Assembly: GCF_037392515.1 (NCBI RefSeq)
Contig: NC_090291.1
Coordinates: 18,131,501 to 18,195,500, forward strand
DNA from: Haliotis asinina
Taxonomy: Eukaryota; Mollusca; Gastropoda; Lepetellida; Haliotidae
DNA length: 64,000 nt
Direction of reading: 5' to 3'
The notes below the pieces were generated by a model, which saw only the letters and a list, made by a program, of their open reading frames with translations, did no database searches and had not been told where the DNA came from. Shown piece by piece: positions 13,167 to 48,009 of this stretch (positions within the stretch are counted from its first letter, which is position 1; each line of letters begins with the position of its first letter). Position numbers and translations under genes: made by a program.

Positions 13167-13664
13167 GAATGCTAACACACGGACAAAAGAAATGCCCTTA
13201 TCCAGCCATTAGGGTATCTATACAATACGACTGAAAACAATACACATTACTAATGCGACATATCCTTTAATGAGGTTTTATATTGTTGACATTTGTATAA
13301 GGGGAAAGCACCAAACGTGGCTTGGTCATTTCGCTTGAAGTTCTTTTTTCAAATGCAGTTGAAGTGACGAACGAGGATCTCTTGTATTCACATGGCTTTA
13401 TTTTGTATCTGTAGCGAGTGAAAGTATCCACATCCCCAACTCCTGCCTGGCGGAGGTTAAGAGCGCGACATGGTCTCGAAGAGTGGACAGATTCAATGAC
13501 CATCAAAGATGCCTTTTTGTTCATGATAAGGATGAGAAGAAGGGAATAAGGTACATCAGCTTTTTTTTGTCTTTTAATTCTGGTATGTCTCTATAAGGGC
13601 CCATGAATTCGTTGATCGCACTTGCAGCTTTGATGATGTCTTTCGCTTACAATATGGAACTATC

Positions 13665-14215
13665 TGTATGGGCTTCATACATTGTTCTAATGTCGAACCC
13701 GGGTCTTTGGTGTGAGTGAGTGAGTTAATATTTAACGTCACATCGGCAATATCTCAGCCATATCGTGACGAGAACATGTAATACTAAAATGAAATATATG
13801 TCTATTATAAAACCTGTCAGCGAAGGACAGTAAAACAACTAGGATATCACAGAGTAGAATATAAAACTAGTAACTATACCTAAACTAATTTATCTATACA
13901 GGACAATACAATGTAAAAATGGGCTATAGATTGCTAACAACTGAAGGTAGATCACCATACTAGGGACCATGGGGACTTACAGTACTTTTGCTACCTGCAT
14001 GGACCCTAGCTGGATTTACATCATTCCCTCAGCCGTCAGCAGTTTGTAAAATCGAGCCATACAATACAAAGACACTTATTCTACGATTAAAAACCTGGAC
14101 ATTTAGAATTTACTTTGACTGTTTGTGGACTTACGTACTCTCTCAGGAGGACTCTTTGGTGTGAGGAGTGAACGGCTTATCCATCAGGCTACGCTACCAC
14201 CCCTCTACTACGCAT
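13665..14215 (-). mobile_element. tRNA-derived SINE head split by a LINE insertion
   Basis: Read on the minus strand, 14215-14153 gives a pol III A-box-like TAGCCTGATGGATAAGCC, and 13716-13665 continues with GACCCGGGTTCGACA (B box) and TGTATGAAGCCC. Joined, these match the uninterrupted SINE at 14446-14605. The intervening 13717-14152 is a LINE 3' end bounded by a 13-bp duplication. Confidence 0.75.
13717..14152 (-). mobile_element. 5'-truncated LINE 3' end with target-site duplication
   Basis: It begins with the (GAGT)n tail followed by TTAATATTTAACGTCACATC and runs through the 3'UTR to TCTCAGGAGG. The 13-mer TCTTTGGTGTGAG occurs on both sides (13704-13716 and 14153-14165), the expected target-site duplication. 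It interrupts a tRNA-derived SINE. Confidence 0.85.
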
Positions 14216-14445
14216 GGACTCATCCATATTCTGCTGCCGACTTCCCTTATGTGACCGAATTCTGGTAGGATGGATACGGATACTGATGCGCATATGTATA
14301 ATTTGGGCATCATCCCATCAATTGTTGAACGAGATACGTAGGGTGTCTAGAAATATAAAATGACGCCGTAAAAGGAGTTATGATCCTTTGTATATGTAAA
14401 TGTGGTTGCAATAAGCTCTGCTTCCTCAGAAGATCAGGGACGGCG

Positions 14446-14605
14446 GGGTAGCCTAGTGGTTAAAGCGTTCGCTCGTCACGTCAAAGACCCGGGTTCGATT
14501 CCCCACATGGGTGCAATGTGTGAAGCCCATTTCATGGTGTCCTCCGCCGTGATATTGCAGGAATATTGCTAAAAGCGACGTAAAACTAAACTCACTCACT
14601 CATTC
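14446..14605 (+). mobile_element. tRNA-derived SINE
   Basis: The head has GGGTAGCCTAGTGGTTAAAG (A box) and GGGTTCGATTCC (B box) at tRNA spacing. The body follows (TGTGAAGCCCATT), then a tail with GGAATATTGCTAAAAGCGAC and GTAAAACTAAACTCACTCAC. A long 3' tail is fused to the head and a second copy exists at 31660, so this is a SINE and not a working tRNA gene. From 14640 to 15170 I see nothing I can name. Confidence 0.85.
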
Positions 14606-15179
14606 AGAACATCGGCATTCAGGATAACAGGTCAAATTATTATGAAAAGTAAGGTAGTATTAACTATGGTTTCTTGTGTCTTCATTTGTTAGTCTTTTGC
14701 ATGCTATTCTGCATCCCCACCCCTCTGAATTTACTGTGTGATCCTTTATTTCAGCCATCAAGGGCCATCTGTTTGCCGTTTACACGAAGGATTTTGCTTC
14801 ACTCAATATTGAACACTGCTGCTGGTTATATTTTGATGTTTATGTTTGAATTCATATTGAAGTTTTATGTTACCACGGGAATACACTGTATTTATCTGTA
14901 ATTCACTTTTTGCGAGATCTCTGTAACAAGAAAACAATCATGAATTGGTTTTAAGTTTGTTTTGTATCGAGGTTGTTCTTATTCAGTGTAGGTATATTAT
15001 CTGTTTTATGTATATACGAGAAAGAAAAAATATTGCATCGGTTTCATCAGGGTTGAAGCTTACTTGCCATTTCAGCTAGGTATACAGTCATGGTTCAGGC
15101 AGAACGCCGCAATATCATGAACATCTAGAATTATGTCATTTGAGGTCGTTGTCGGCCCATGATCGTATGTGACTTGCTA

Positions 15180-15600
15180 TGGCATGTACGATATCATTTA
15201 TGTATAAAATAACAAGTATGGGTTTCAGTTGGGAACCTTGTGGAACGCCAACATGTACGAGTTTAAAATCGGAGCAGTGTCCATTAATTGCGATTTTTTA
15301 CTCTATTGTCTAAATTTCTTTCAAACCAGATCAAAGAGATCCCCCAATGGCGTAGTTTGTTTGTTTAAAATGACACCCTCATGCCATACCTTTAAGTTAT
15401 CAAATGCCTCACTAATATCAAAAAAACAAATCCGACCTGTTTGCCTTCACCAAGTTCTTTCAGATCACACAGATAGGTTAACTGGCTAGAATTAACTTGG
15501 CATAAAACCCGACTGTAAATTCGTTGACTTATCATCGCATCCCAAGTAATTAGATGCATTATTTATAACATATTTAAAATTAAATTAAATGTGACCAGTC
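15180..15600 (-). pseudogene. LINE reverse transcriptase fragment
   Basis: On the minus strand, 15170-15240 encodes GVPQGSQLKPILVILYIND, the RT motif preceding the catalytic box in I/Jockey-type elements. Upstream (to about 15600) there is further RT-like coding broken by stops. From 15600 to 16150 there is only AT-rich sequence with no recognisable feature. Confidence 0.75.
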
Positions 15601-16175
15601 TGTAATTGGGACGTTTCATTTACACTATTTTTTATGAAGAGGCATTACTTCCATCTAAACAGCTGTAAAGTGAATTGTATGAAAGGACAATTTGAATGAT
15701 TTTATTAATAAAAGATTTGAACGTCATATACCAACAATTCCACACCCTTCAATTCCAATTTGTACCTCATGTCCTGAAAACTATGATAAATTTTCCTTTA
15801 CAACGTAAACCTACATCATTAATTTACAAGGACATGTGAAAAAGTTATGATGCAAAGATATCTGACACTTTTTTGGTTAAAGTAGTTTCTGGTAGTTTAT
15901 TTCTTAATCTTATTACCCTCGTCAATTCCTTTATAAATATAAGTGTGATTTTGAAATCTTAGAGCATTGAAATTGTTTTAGTATCAATGTGTACCAAAAC
16001 ATAAGTTTAACTTGACGCATAAAAAAGTTTCAACACATTTTATGACATGTTCCTATATGGGAAATCTGGCATGGACAAATTTAAACAAAACATGAATTGC
16101 GAATGTAACGTGAAAAATATCAGGAACAAAAGAAAAAGAATATGTGAAGATACAATTCCGTCTCGCGTTAACACG

Positions 16176-16496
16176 TAAAAATACTACACTATCACAGAGA
16201 TGAACATAAAACTAGCATGTAACACTAAAACACTGTAATGACAGAAGACAATACAATAAAAACCACGGCTATATATCATCAACAACTGAAGGTACATCAC
16301 CATACCAGGCTCCATGGGCTCCATGCAGGAAGCAGAAGTAATATAAGTCCAGATGGTCCCTAGTATGGTGATCTACCTCCAGTTGTTGGTGATCTATAGC
16401 CGTGTTTTATATTGTATTGTCTCCTCTCATTACAGTGTTTTAGTGTTACATGCTAGTTTTATGTTCATATCTGTGATAGTGTAGTATTTTTACAGT
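16176..16496. repeat. Large inverted repeat made of two opposed LINE 3' ends
   Basis: The left arm (about 16176-16318) and right arm (about 16352-16496) are reverse complements over roughly 143 bp, by eye about nine in ten bases. Both are pieces of the LINE 3'UTR. The right piece continues to 16610 and ends in the usual CACTCACT tail, so it is a plus-strand 3' end. Confidence 0.8.
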
Positions 16497-16609
16497 CTAT
16501 TGTTGACAGGTTTTACTTTTCCACATGTCTTCATTTTATTAAGTGAATTGTTCACGTCACGATATGGCTGCAACATTGCCGATGTGGCAGTAAATATTCA
16601 CTCACTCAC

Positions 16610-17400
16610 TACAGTACATTTGCTTCCTGCATGTGCCCTAGCCGGATTTACATCATCCAGTCCACCGTTAGTAATTTAGGAAATCTAGCCATACATTAAA
16701 AAGACACATATTCTATGATTAAAACCGTTGAAGGTTCTAGTTTACTTTGAATGTTTGTGGACTTACCTACTCTCTCAGGAGGACAATAATTTTACAGTAC
16801 TTTAACCTCCTTTGAGGGTACAACCACTAACAAGCACAGTTACGAATTTAAACTCCCAGTAATAAAATATCTATTTATTTACAAGTCATTTAACAAATCT
16901 AATTCTTGTTAAAATAGTTCGAAATTTGAAATACGTATCCCTTGTGATGGAATATTCAACACAGTCAAGTAAGACATGCTTGATTCTTTCATCACAATGG
17001 GTAGAAAACGGAGAATCCTCACCTTTAAGTAAATATTCACGCGTATATCTTGTGTCGCCAATGCGACATCGTCGTACAATGACCTCAAACCTGGACTGAC
17101 AGCCCAAGTAGGTGTAGCAATATAGGGTTTCATAGCATGTAATCTATTAATACCTACTTGAGTGTCCTACATCTTTTGCTTCAGATCATGGATGTAAGAA
17201 CTAATGACTGCTTTATATCTGAGCATGGCATAAAAAGTGGTGTCACAGAATTTTTAGTGCTGCCATAGCAGTAAGATCGGGTATTGTATCCCCAGAAATG
17301 CCTTCTCTGCTGGGTAACCAACAAAAGACGAAGTCGCATTGACCAGTAACAAGATCATTATACAATTCAATAATTTCAATTAAAAGTGGATGTTTACATG
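16610..17400 (-). pseudogene. LINE 3'UTR and RNase H/Cys-His tail remnant
   Basis: It continues in inverted orientation after the palindrome: 3'UTR blocks to about 16880, then minus-strand coding with RCRIGDTRYTREYLLKGED and a C..HCDER..KHVLLDC tail at 16950-17080. Further RNase H-like but broken coding runs to about 17400. From 17520 to 17930 I see nothing identifiable. Confidence 0.75.
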
Positions 17401-17934
17401 ACAAAGACAAGAAAGAGAGTCTGATAAGATTCTATATTGTATATGTTTAGGATGTTTCTGAAAATATTAACATAACATACACATCCTGAAAATCCTGATA
17501 AGTTTACTTTGACTTTGAACGTTTTGGGACTTTGAACGTTTCCATTCGATAGAATAATGATAACACAACAACCGGTCTGCTTGCAAATGCAAATGTACAC
17601 CCGCATCATATTGATTAAATTACGTATCAACATTCATTATGTACGCAACAAAAATAGTCAGTGGGCCAACCATGTCTAACAATATGTAGTCGCATATATG
17701 TATCATAAAACCAAGAAAAGTTTGTTGAAATTTGTGTTCAAGGCAGGAGATTTTTTAAAATGAATCTCGTTAATTGATGTATGCATAAAACACATACATA
17801 ATCCTCATTATATTAATTGATATTCATCATCAAATATTTATTCATTTATAAATATGCAACTTTCATAGTTACGACATGGCTGATCATAAAATGAGATCTT
17901 AATTTGTTAAACAATCACTCACACACTCGTTTAC

Positions 17935-18160
17935 TCATTCTTTACTCATTCTTCGGGATTTCAACAACTTCGTGAGAGGCGACGAAAAGGATCGGGTGGT
18001 CAGACTCGCTTATGTTGGCTCATGTCATCATATGCAAAATACATAGATCGGTTGTGTTGATCTCTGAACTGTCTAGTCCAGACTCTATGAGTGCGCCGCC
18101 ATGTAGCCAGAATATTGCTGAGTGTAGTGTGTTAAACAATAACAACAAAACGTTTTCATA
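17935..18160 (+). mobile_element. SINE-like repeat (family B), diverged copy
   Basis: Plus-orientation copy: GAGAGGCGACGAAAAGGATC, GGTGGTCAGACTCGC, GTCTAGTCCAGACTCTATGA and CCAGAATATTGCTGAGTG match the other copies in order. The end is eroded to GTGTTAAACAATAAC. From 18160 to 18980 there is nothing I can assign. Confidence 0.7.
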
Positions 18161-18985
18161 ATCCGAGTATCAATACCCCGAACCGAATCTGACAAGGCTG
18201 TCAACAGACCATATTTGTATACTTTCGATGACATTCAACAATCGTATTATTTCATAATTATGGTTTTAGTTCTACTCCAAGGACTCTTCTTAAGTCTGTG
18301 TGAAAGCGTTTAAGCTCCCACGCCTGGACAAGAGACACATGTAGCTGATCAGCATGACGGAATCATCGGTTTGCGTAACATCTTCACAGTCTGGACTTGA
18401 CTGTAGAAAGTAGAGTGACGATCTTCAAACGCCTGATTGCGACGGTTTCATTTCGAAGTTGTGAATAATGTGTATGGTAAAACACAGTGATTTGCCACCA
18501 GTACCGTCAGATTTTGTGTAATGTGTTTTCTGTCAAGCCAGTCAATAATGTTTAAGTTGCCTTACAATCATTAGATAAACCTATTAATGTTAATAAATCC
18601 AGATATATTAAAAGATAACATATTTCACGTTTGACATTTTCACGACAAATACTCGGGCAGAGCAATCACATATATGTTTGCTGTAACTGTAGACTGCACA
18701 ACTTGACATGAATCAGCTGAACTGGGGATCCATGCACGAAGAACACTTTACTAAGGTTAACCTTACCGCCCATTCTATAACATTACACTAAGGCTACCTT
18801 ACTGACCTATCACATTTAACCTAATCCTCCTTTCTCAAAGCGCAATTATAGGAGAGGGACAAATATATAAAATAGATGTTTTGATGCTAAGAATACCATT
18901 TATTGAACTGAAAAGAATCTCACGCATCTGCTATAAAAAGACAGAATAGACATAGAAAAACTGATCTTCAACCTGTTCCAAATCA

Positions 18986-19770
18986 AGTGAGTGAGTGAGT
19001 GAGTTAATATTTAACGTCACATCGGCAATATTACAGCCATGTCGTGACGAGAACATTTAACAATGAAAAGGACTATGTGTATATTATAAAACCTGTCACC
19101 GAAGGACAGTAAAAGAACTAAAAAATCAGAGTTAGCATTAAAACTACCATGGAAAATTAAAACTGATATCACTATATGGACAATACAAAATAAAAACAGG
19201 CTATAGATCGCCAACAACAGAAGGTAGACCACAACACTAGGGAGCATGGAGACTTACAGTACCTTTTCTACGTGCATGGATTTACATCATCCCCTCAGCC
19301 GCTGGCGATTGTAAGAAATTGTAGCCAATATTAAAATAACAAAAATACTACACTTGAAAATCTTGGTAAGGTAACATTGACTTTGAACGTTTCGGGACTT
19401 ACGTACTCTCTAAGGGGGACAATAATTTTACAATACTTCAACATCGTTTGAGGGTACAGCCACTAACAATTCTAGTTACTAATCTAAACTACCGATCATA
19501 AAAATACAACTATCTACAGAACATAATAATAAAAAGGGATCCATGAAATCAATTTCCTTCAAGAATCCAACAATTAAATGAGCACTATCTGTGTTACAAA
19601 GACCCTTAACACTTTTTACAGTAAAATACTTATCCCTTATGATGGAGAATTCAACACCGTCAAGCAGGATATGCTTGACCGTGACTCTCTCATCACACTG
19701 GATACAAAACGGAGCATCCTCGCCTTTTAACAGGTATGCATGAGCATATCTACTATGGCCAATACGACTT
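18986..19770 (-). pseudogene. 5'-truncated LINE copy with Cys/His tail remnant
   Basis: It begins with a (GAGT)n tail and TTAATATTTAACGTCACATC and runs through the 3'UTR. At 19600-19770 it encodes [20 protein letters not shown] and TVKHILLDG on the minus strand, the C terminus of the LINE ORF2. The last Cys of the HILLDC motif is Gly here. Confidence 0.8.
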
Positions 19771-19929
19771 TTTACATAAAAAATCTGCAATACAAACTGC
19801 TCTAAATTTGTCATTTTCATCGTTATCCTTTTCTTCTTCGGGTAATCAATAATCAGTACATCAAATATCCACTTTTGCTCGGAATGCATGAACTACATAG
19901 TGGTCTCTTTATAAGCCAACACGAAGACG

Positions 19930-20460
19930 TCTAACATTGGGTACGTAAGTCCCCAAACATTCCAAGTACATTTAAAATTTCCACTGTTTTAATCGTAGTA
20001 TACGTGTATTTTTAATTTTAAGGTAGGTGTGTTTAATTTGAAGGGATGGTGTAAATCCCGTTAGGGTCCATGCAGGAAGCAAATGTGCTGTAAGTCCCCA
20101 AGCTCCCTAGTATGGTGATCTACCTTCAGTTGTTGGCGATCTATAGTCCATTTAAATACTGTCTTGTCCGCATTTGAACTCAAGTTTTAGAGATAAGTTT
20201 TACTTATAAATTACTGTGATATGCTAGTTAATTTTACAGTCAAGTCTTTGAAGGGCATTTAGAAGTGAAATGCATAAGAACGATCACCTGATGAAGGAGT
20301 AAGCATTAACTCCGAAACGTTGTGTTCTCTTATAAAGAAGTTGATATCCATAAAATCTTCATTCTTAGTTTTACAGTCCTTCGTTGACAGATTTTTATAA
20401 TTTACATGCATTTCTGGTATTGCCGATATGACTCTAAATGTTAACTCACTCACTCACTCT
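19930..20460 (+). mobile_element. LINE 3' end, plus orientation, interrupted by a small insertion
   Basis: The 3'UTR blocks run in the plus direction (GGTGTAAATCCCGTTAGGGT, ATGGTGATCTACCTTCAGTT, CCTTCGTTGACAG) and finish with TCTAAATGTTAACTCACTCA. A 127-bp sequence at 20242-20368 with flanking duplication interrupts it. Confidence 0.8.
20242..20368. mobile_element. 127-bp insertion with 10-bp target duplication
   Basis: TTTTACAGTC is present at 20232-20241 and again at 20369-20378, bounding a 127-bp insert that uninterrupted LINE 3' ends lack. Inside is CTGATGAAGGAGTAAGC then CTCCGAAACGTTG. Phrases of the kind 'gatgaagg...ccgaaacgt' are, as I recall, seen in terminal repeats of Penelope-like elements, so this may be a solo remnant. 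That assignment is tentative. Confidence 0.65.
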
Positions 20461-20649
20461 AACATTGTTTACCCAGTATGTCAGGAACGCAATGATCCTA
20501 TGACAGACATCCAGTACAAATGGATCCTGAGAGGAGCCAAGCTTTCAAGTCAACTTAAACCTACCAGACTTTTTAAACGCAGTATACTTGTTGTTTTAAT
20601 TTGGGCTAACATTGGCTAACGTCATGTATTTCAAAAGCCAAGATTGATG

Positions 20650-20745
20650 TTGCTGTTAGTTATTGAATTGTCTGATCGAATCTCGTCTAGACCGCCGCAA
20701 TATAGCTGGAATAGTACTGAGTGCGACGATAAAACAACAAACCAA
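20650..20745 (+). mobile_element. SINE-like repeat (family B), 3' fragment
   Basis: TCTCGTCTAGACCGCCGC and ATAGCTGGAATAGTACTGAG match the 3' part of family B. From 20760 to 21320 I see no gene or repeat. Confidence 0.55.
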
Positions 20746-21323
20746 GCAATCGGTCCCCTGTGGGTGGGGATAACCATGAAACACCTTCTTGTCATATTCC
20801 CTCCAGCCACTTGAGTTTCTTCAGAGGTGCTTTACGGATAATCAAGGATTGGCATACAGAACCTAAATTAGGGTATTGCAGAATTAGTTCGCCGAATGGG
20901 TCATTAGATTTATGAAATAACTTGTATTATTATTTCTTTAACGGACATCTTCAGATGAGGATCATTTGTTTGATTATGACATAGACGACGTTCCTCATAA
21001 ATTCCTTTCACAGAATAAAGGTGTATATCTCTCAATATAAGCATCATTCTTGTTTTATTAAGTTTACACAATAAGAACTAAATCATCATCATCTATTGCG
21101 GTCGTGTAAACAATAATGCGTAATACCACATAATCCATTACTACTCAAGAATTATATATTTTCTGTTTATAGCCAAATGTGATTATGGCCATGTTTTAGG
21201 ACATTCTGGTCTGGAGAAGCGCACCACAGAACATAATACATGCTTTAGAAAATAATCTATGAAAAGTTACTAGTTTATTCGTTTAAAAGTCAATTTCACT
21301 TTGAGATAAATACAGGTCAGGAC

Positions 21324-21329
21324 TTTATT
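21324..21329 (-). terminator. Polyadenylation signal of metalloprotease gene A
   Basis: AATAAA on the minus strand, 9 bases after the TAA stop at 21341-21339. The 3'UTR would be very short. Confidence 0.6.
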
Positions 21330-21338
21330 GACTTGTAA

Positions 21339-44394
<23,056 letters not shown>

Positions 44395-44861
44395 CACTAA
44401 TGTTAGAGAAAGATGATATTTCGCAGATAGACAACAGATAGACGCGAATCAGATTTTTCTTATCTGTTCCCTGCAGCTATTTCATCATAATACGCCAACT
44501 GTTTAACGTCTCAGGCAAACAATATTTTATTGCTCAAGCGCAAAGATCGCACTAAACCGTGTTACTCAGTCAAGACGAACGACTATGCACCTTCGTGACG
44601 TATTTCTGTAAATAGTGAGAGGGATGACTGAATATTGCTGAGATATCGCGGCGAGAAAATATGCTTCGCTTTAGTCTGGTAATACAGTGGCCGATCCTGC
44701 TAGGATATTCTATTAGACATCCAGAATATTAACAATATCACCCTTTTTTCAGACTGCCTTTCTTGCCTTCCAGCTATTGTAACCTTTCTTGCAAACATCC
44801 ACTTTAATTAATTGAAATTATTGAATAATGATCTTGGTACTGGCGAATACAACATTATAAG

Positions 44862-44981
44862 TTGTTCACTGGTCACGAGGGAGGTATAGGTTGAGGTACC
44901 CTCGATGTTTGTTTATGTTTATGCTCGTAAACAAACATGGAGGGTACCTCAACCCATGGTCCCCGGGGAACCAGTGAACAA
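44862..44981. mobile_element. 120-bp foldback (near-palindromic) element
   Basis: TTGTTCACTGG at 44862 and CCAGTGAACAA ending at 44981 are exact inverted ends. The arms continue to pair through GGTTGAGGTACCCTC / GAGGGTACCTCAACC and TGTTTGTTTA / TAAACAAACA, around a loop of about 12 bases. It lies about 470 bp upstream of the gene A start codon. Confidence 0.8.
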
Positions 44982-45284
44982 TGTATCTATCTTACCGAAC
45001 ACCTCAATGTTAATTTACAACTGTTTGTGCACGACACGAGAAAAACGGAATGAGTTATCTCCCTTCCATAGATTTCCATTCGCAAAGCATTGGTAATTTC
45101 CGTGCATCGTGCGAATAATGTTAGTCGAGATAAAATTGCACTACCATTAAGTACCGAATGAGATGCTATTGGCAGCGGGGTATATTGCAATGTTTTGCAT
45201 CCTTGTGATAAAAGAATCACGGCCAAGCAGGTTTTGAATATTCTATCACACGGGATAAATATTTCAAATCAAGTTTACAAGTCT

Positions 45285-45550
45285 ATCAGTGAGTGAGTGA
45301 GTTTAGTTTAGTTTTACGCCGCGCTCAGCAATATTCCAGCTATATGGCGGCGGTCTGTAAATAATCGAGTCTGGGCCAGACAATCCAGTGATCAACATGA
45401 GTATCGATCTGCGCAACTGGGAACCGATGACATGTGTCAACCAAGTCAGCGAGGCTGACCACCCGATCCCTTTAGTCGCCTCTTACGATATGCATAGTCG
45501 CCTTTTATGGCAAGCATGGGTCGCTGAAGGCCTATTCTACCCCGGGACCA
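45285..45550 (-). mobile_element. SINE-like repeat (family B), well preserved
   Basis: A (GAGT)n end, TTAGTTTTACGCCGCGCTCA, TATGGCGGCGGTCTGTAAAT, CTGACCACCCGATCCCTTTA and GGTCGCTGAAGGCCTATTCT. This is one of the longest copies and is useful as a reference. Confidence 0.85.
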
Positions 45551-45689
45551 CAAGTCTATCCAGCTTCTTTGCAATAAAATCAGTTTCCATATAAACATTT
45601 TATTTAAAGGAAATAGATTTATTAAATGATCTGCAAACAGATAAATATTTTCTGATTGGAAGTTTAAATTAGTAACTTAGATTGTTAGA

Positions 45690-46145
45690 GGGTGTATCCT
45701 GTAAGCACTGTAAAATTATTGTCCTCCAGGGAGGATTCCTAAGTCCCAAAACATTCCAAGTAAATTTAAGTGTACCATGTTTTAACCGCAGTATATTTGT
45801 CATTTGAATATTTAGCTAAACCTCAACAAAATTTCTGGTCGCCGAAGGGATAGTGTAAATCCAGCCCGGGTCCATGCATGTAGCAAAAGTAATGCTGGTT
45901 CCCATGGGGCCTGATGGTCAACCTTCAGTTTTTGGCCATAAATATGCCATTTTTTATTGTATTGTCCAAAATAGTTGTTTACTTTAATAAAAATAAAAGT
46001 TGGCTGGTCTTAATTCATTTTTGATAATCTTGTAATTTTACTGTCCTGGCAGGGTTATATAAGTTAAGTGTATTTATCATGAATATAGTACTATTGTTTT
46101 AGTCACGATATGGCTCACATATTGCCGATGTGACTCCCTCACTCT
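45690..46145 (+). mobile_element. LINE 3' end, plus orientation
   Basis: AAAATTATTGTCCTCCAGGG, AGTGTAAATCCAGCCCGGGT and AGTCACGATATGGCTCACAT run to CGATGTGACTCCCTCACTC. From 46150 to about 48000 I see no gene or recognisable element, only AT-rich intergenic sequence. Confidence 0.75.
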
Positions 46146-48009
46146 TACAACATACTGAAAACAATAAAAGTGATGTTAAAAATCACTACATTACTCCAAT
46201 AAGTACAAAATCCAAGGGTAAATACCTGATCGTTAATGTGCATTGGAGACACATGTACATGCACCTAACTATTTGTGATTTTTACCAGTGAAGATTTATT
46301 TGGGATATATGATGCTATAACTGTTCCTACACAGTGCTGTGTTACAGAACTTCATGACTACTGAAAAATGTGTAATTGGTTTCTTAAAATGTCTAAAACA
46401 ACAAACAATATTAGGCTTTGGGGAGAGGGTGGCACAGCCCCTCTCCAACTTGTAAAGACCAAGGGCTATTAAGTATTGGTGGAGGCCACTGTATTTGGAA
46501 GAGCACAGACTGCCCTGGCAATCCGACTTAAGACAACACGAGCTAAAATACATGGGCTGCTCATATGAACATATTTGTTTAGACTTAGATTTAAATATGT
46601 GAGGTTAACACAAAATGTGAGAAATGAGAAGGTATTTATTCACCTTTCTTTATTTTGACAACCTACAACAATCATGTTAGTTCTGTCAAGAGTTTATCCC
46701 TTCGATTAATATTTCACAGTTGTGTCTGTTTTCCAGTTACACAAGGTTTAGTTTTAGTGCCGGCAGTTCTATCACAGTCATGTGACTACAACAGACATCA
46801 CCTAGATATTGTAAAATCTTATCATTATGCCTTTTGGGTCTCAAAGCTCAAGTCCATGAGAACTGGAAGATCAGATAATGGTGTCACATGGAAATAATAT
46901 GGTTAAACCTAATGACATATTCTTCTTAATTATTCCATTTTTGAAAGCACATACACTGTTAACATGGTTGAATTATTCAGTTACAAATGTGTTTCAAAGG
47001 AATTAAATCTATTTATTATTGACTGTATACTGTCGTAACAATCATTTAAGGGTTTTTTTTCCAGCATGCATCAGGAAAAATGACACAAATTAATCAACGA
47101 AGTGTACGTCATCAAGTAATGATGCCAACTATATTCACTCAATGAGGTCGTATAGGTCCATCTGTTATACGTGCGGCTTCTATTTAGAAGCTAGTTCACA
47201 CGAAATACCAACGCACATATCGGTGCTGAAAATGATATCTGTTATTGTGCATGTTATGAATTTCCTTTCTCGACATAAATATTGTTTACTTACACTAAAT
47301 GACATTTACGGAAAATGTTGATGTTTAACGAAGAGAGGCCAGACGTTTGTTCAAAGCCGAGTGCAATGCTAACTGTGTACAATGAGCAGAAACGGTTGGA
47401 GACAGTTTCACGCTTTATGACAGCATAGTTGAAATCGGTCGCCAAACCCGGTTCAAACAGTCTTACACGTTATATTTTTATCTGGCATTTTAGTTAGCAC
47501 ATAAGGCATGTCGCGAAGCAGCAAATGTGGCACTTAATTTGACCACAAATCATGGTCTTATATTGCAGTGTTAGTAATACCACTCAGTAAATAGAATAAT
47601 TCTGCATGTAAACACCCTGAACTACAACTGTCACAAGAAGACGCGTTCTGTGAATAGATGAAGGCAGAAGGTAGACCTGTACCTCTTACATGCAAACTCT
47701 CATTGTGATTATCTCATTAATGTGATGTTAAAATACACAGGTGCAAAGGAAAGTTTGCTTTCGTCCTCTCGGGTATTAGCCTAGGGCACTGTGGACTAAG
47801 TGACATGAACTAAATCTTTGAGTGTCTCAATAATAATAAGCGTAAATATAGTTTCACTTATCATGATAACTCAAACGTTAACGTTCAAAACACTACCGGA
47901 ACTGTCAACGCATCTACTGGGCAATAATAATTATAACACAGTTATCACTTGCTCATGATATATCAAATACATTGGTGATTGAGTAAAAACAAACAAACAG
48001 AATTATAAA

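Noticed and set aside
14446..14520. Functional tRNA gene
   Set aside because: A and B boxes are present, but a SINE body and a shared LINE-type tail follow. A second copy and a split copy show it is a retroposon head.
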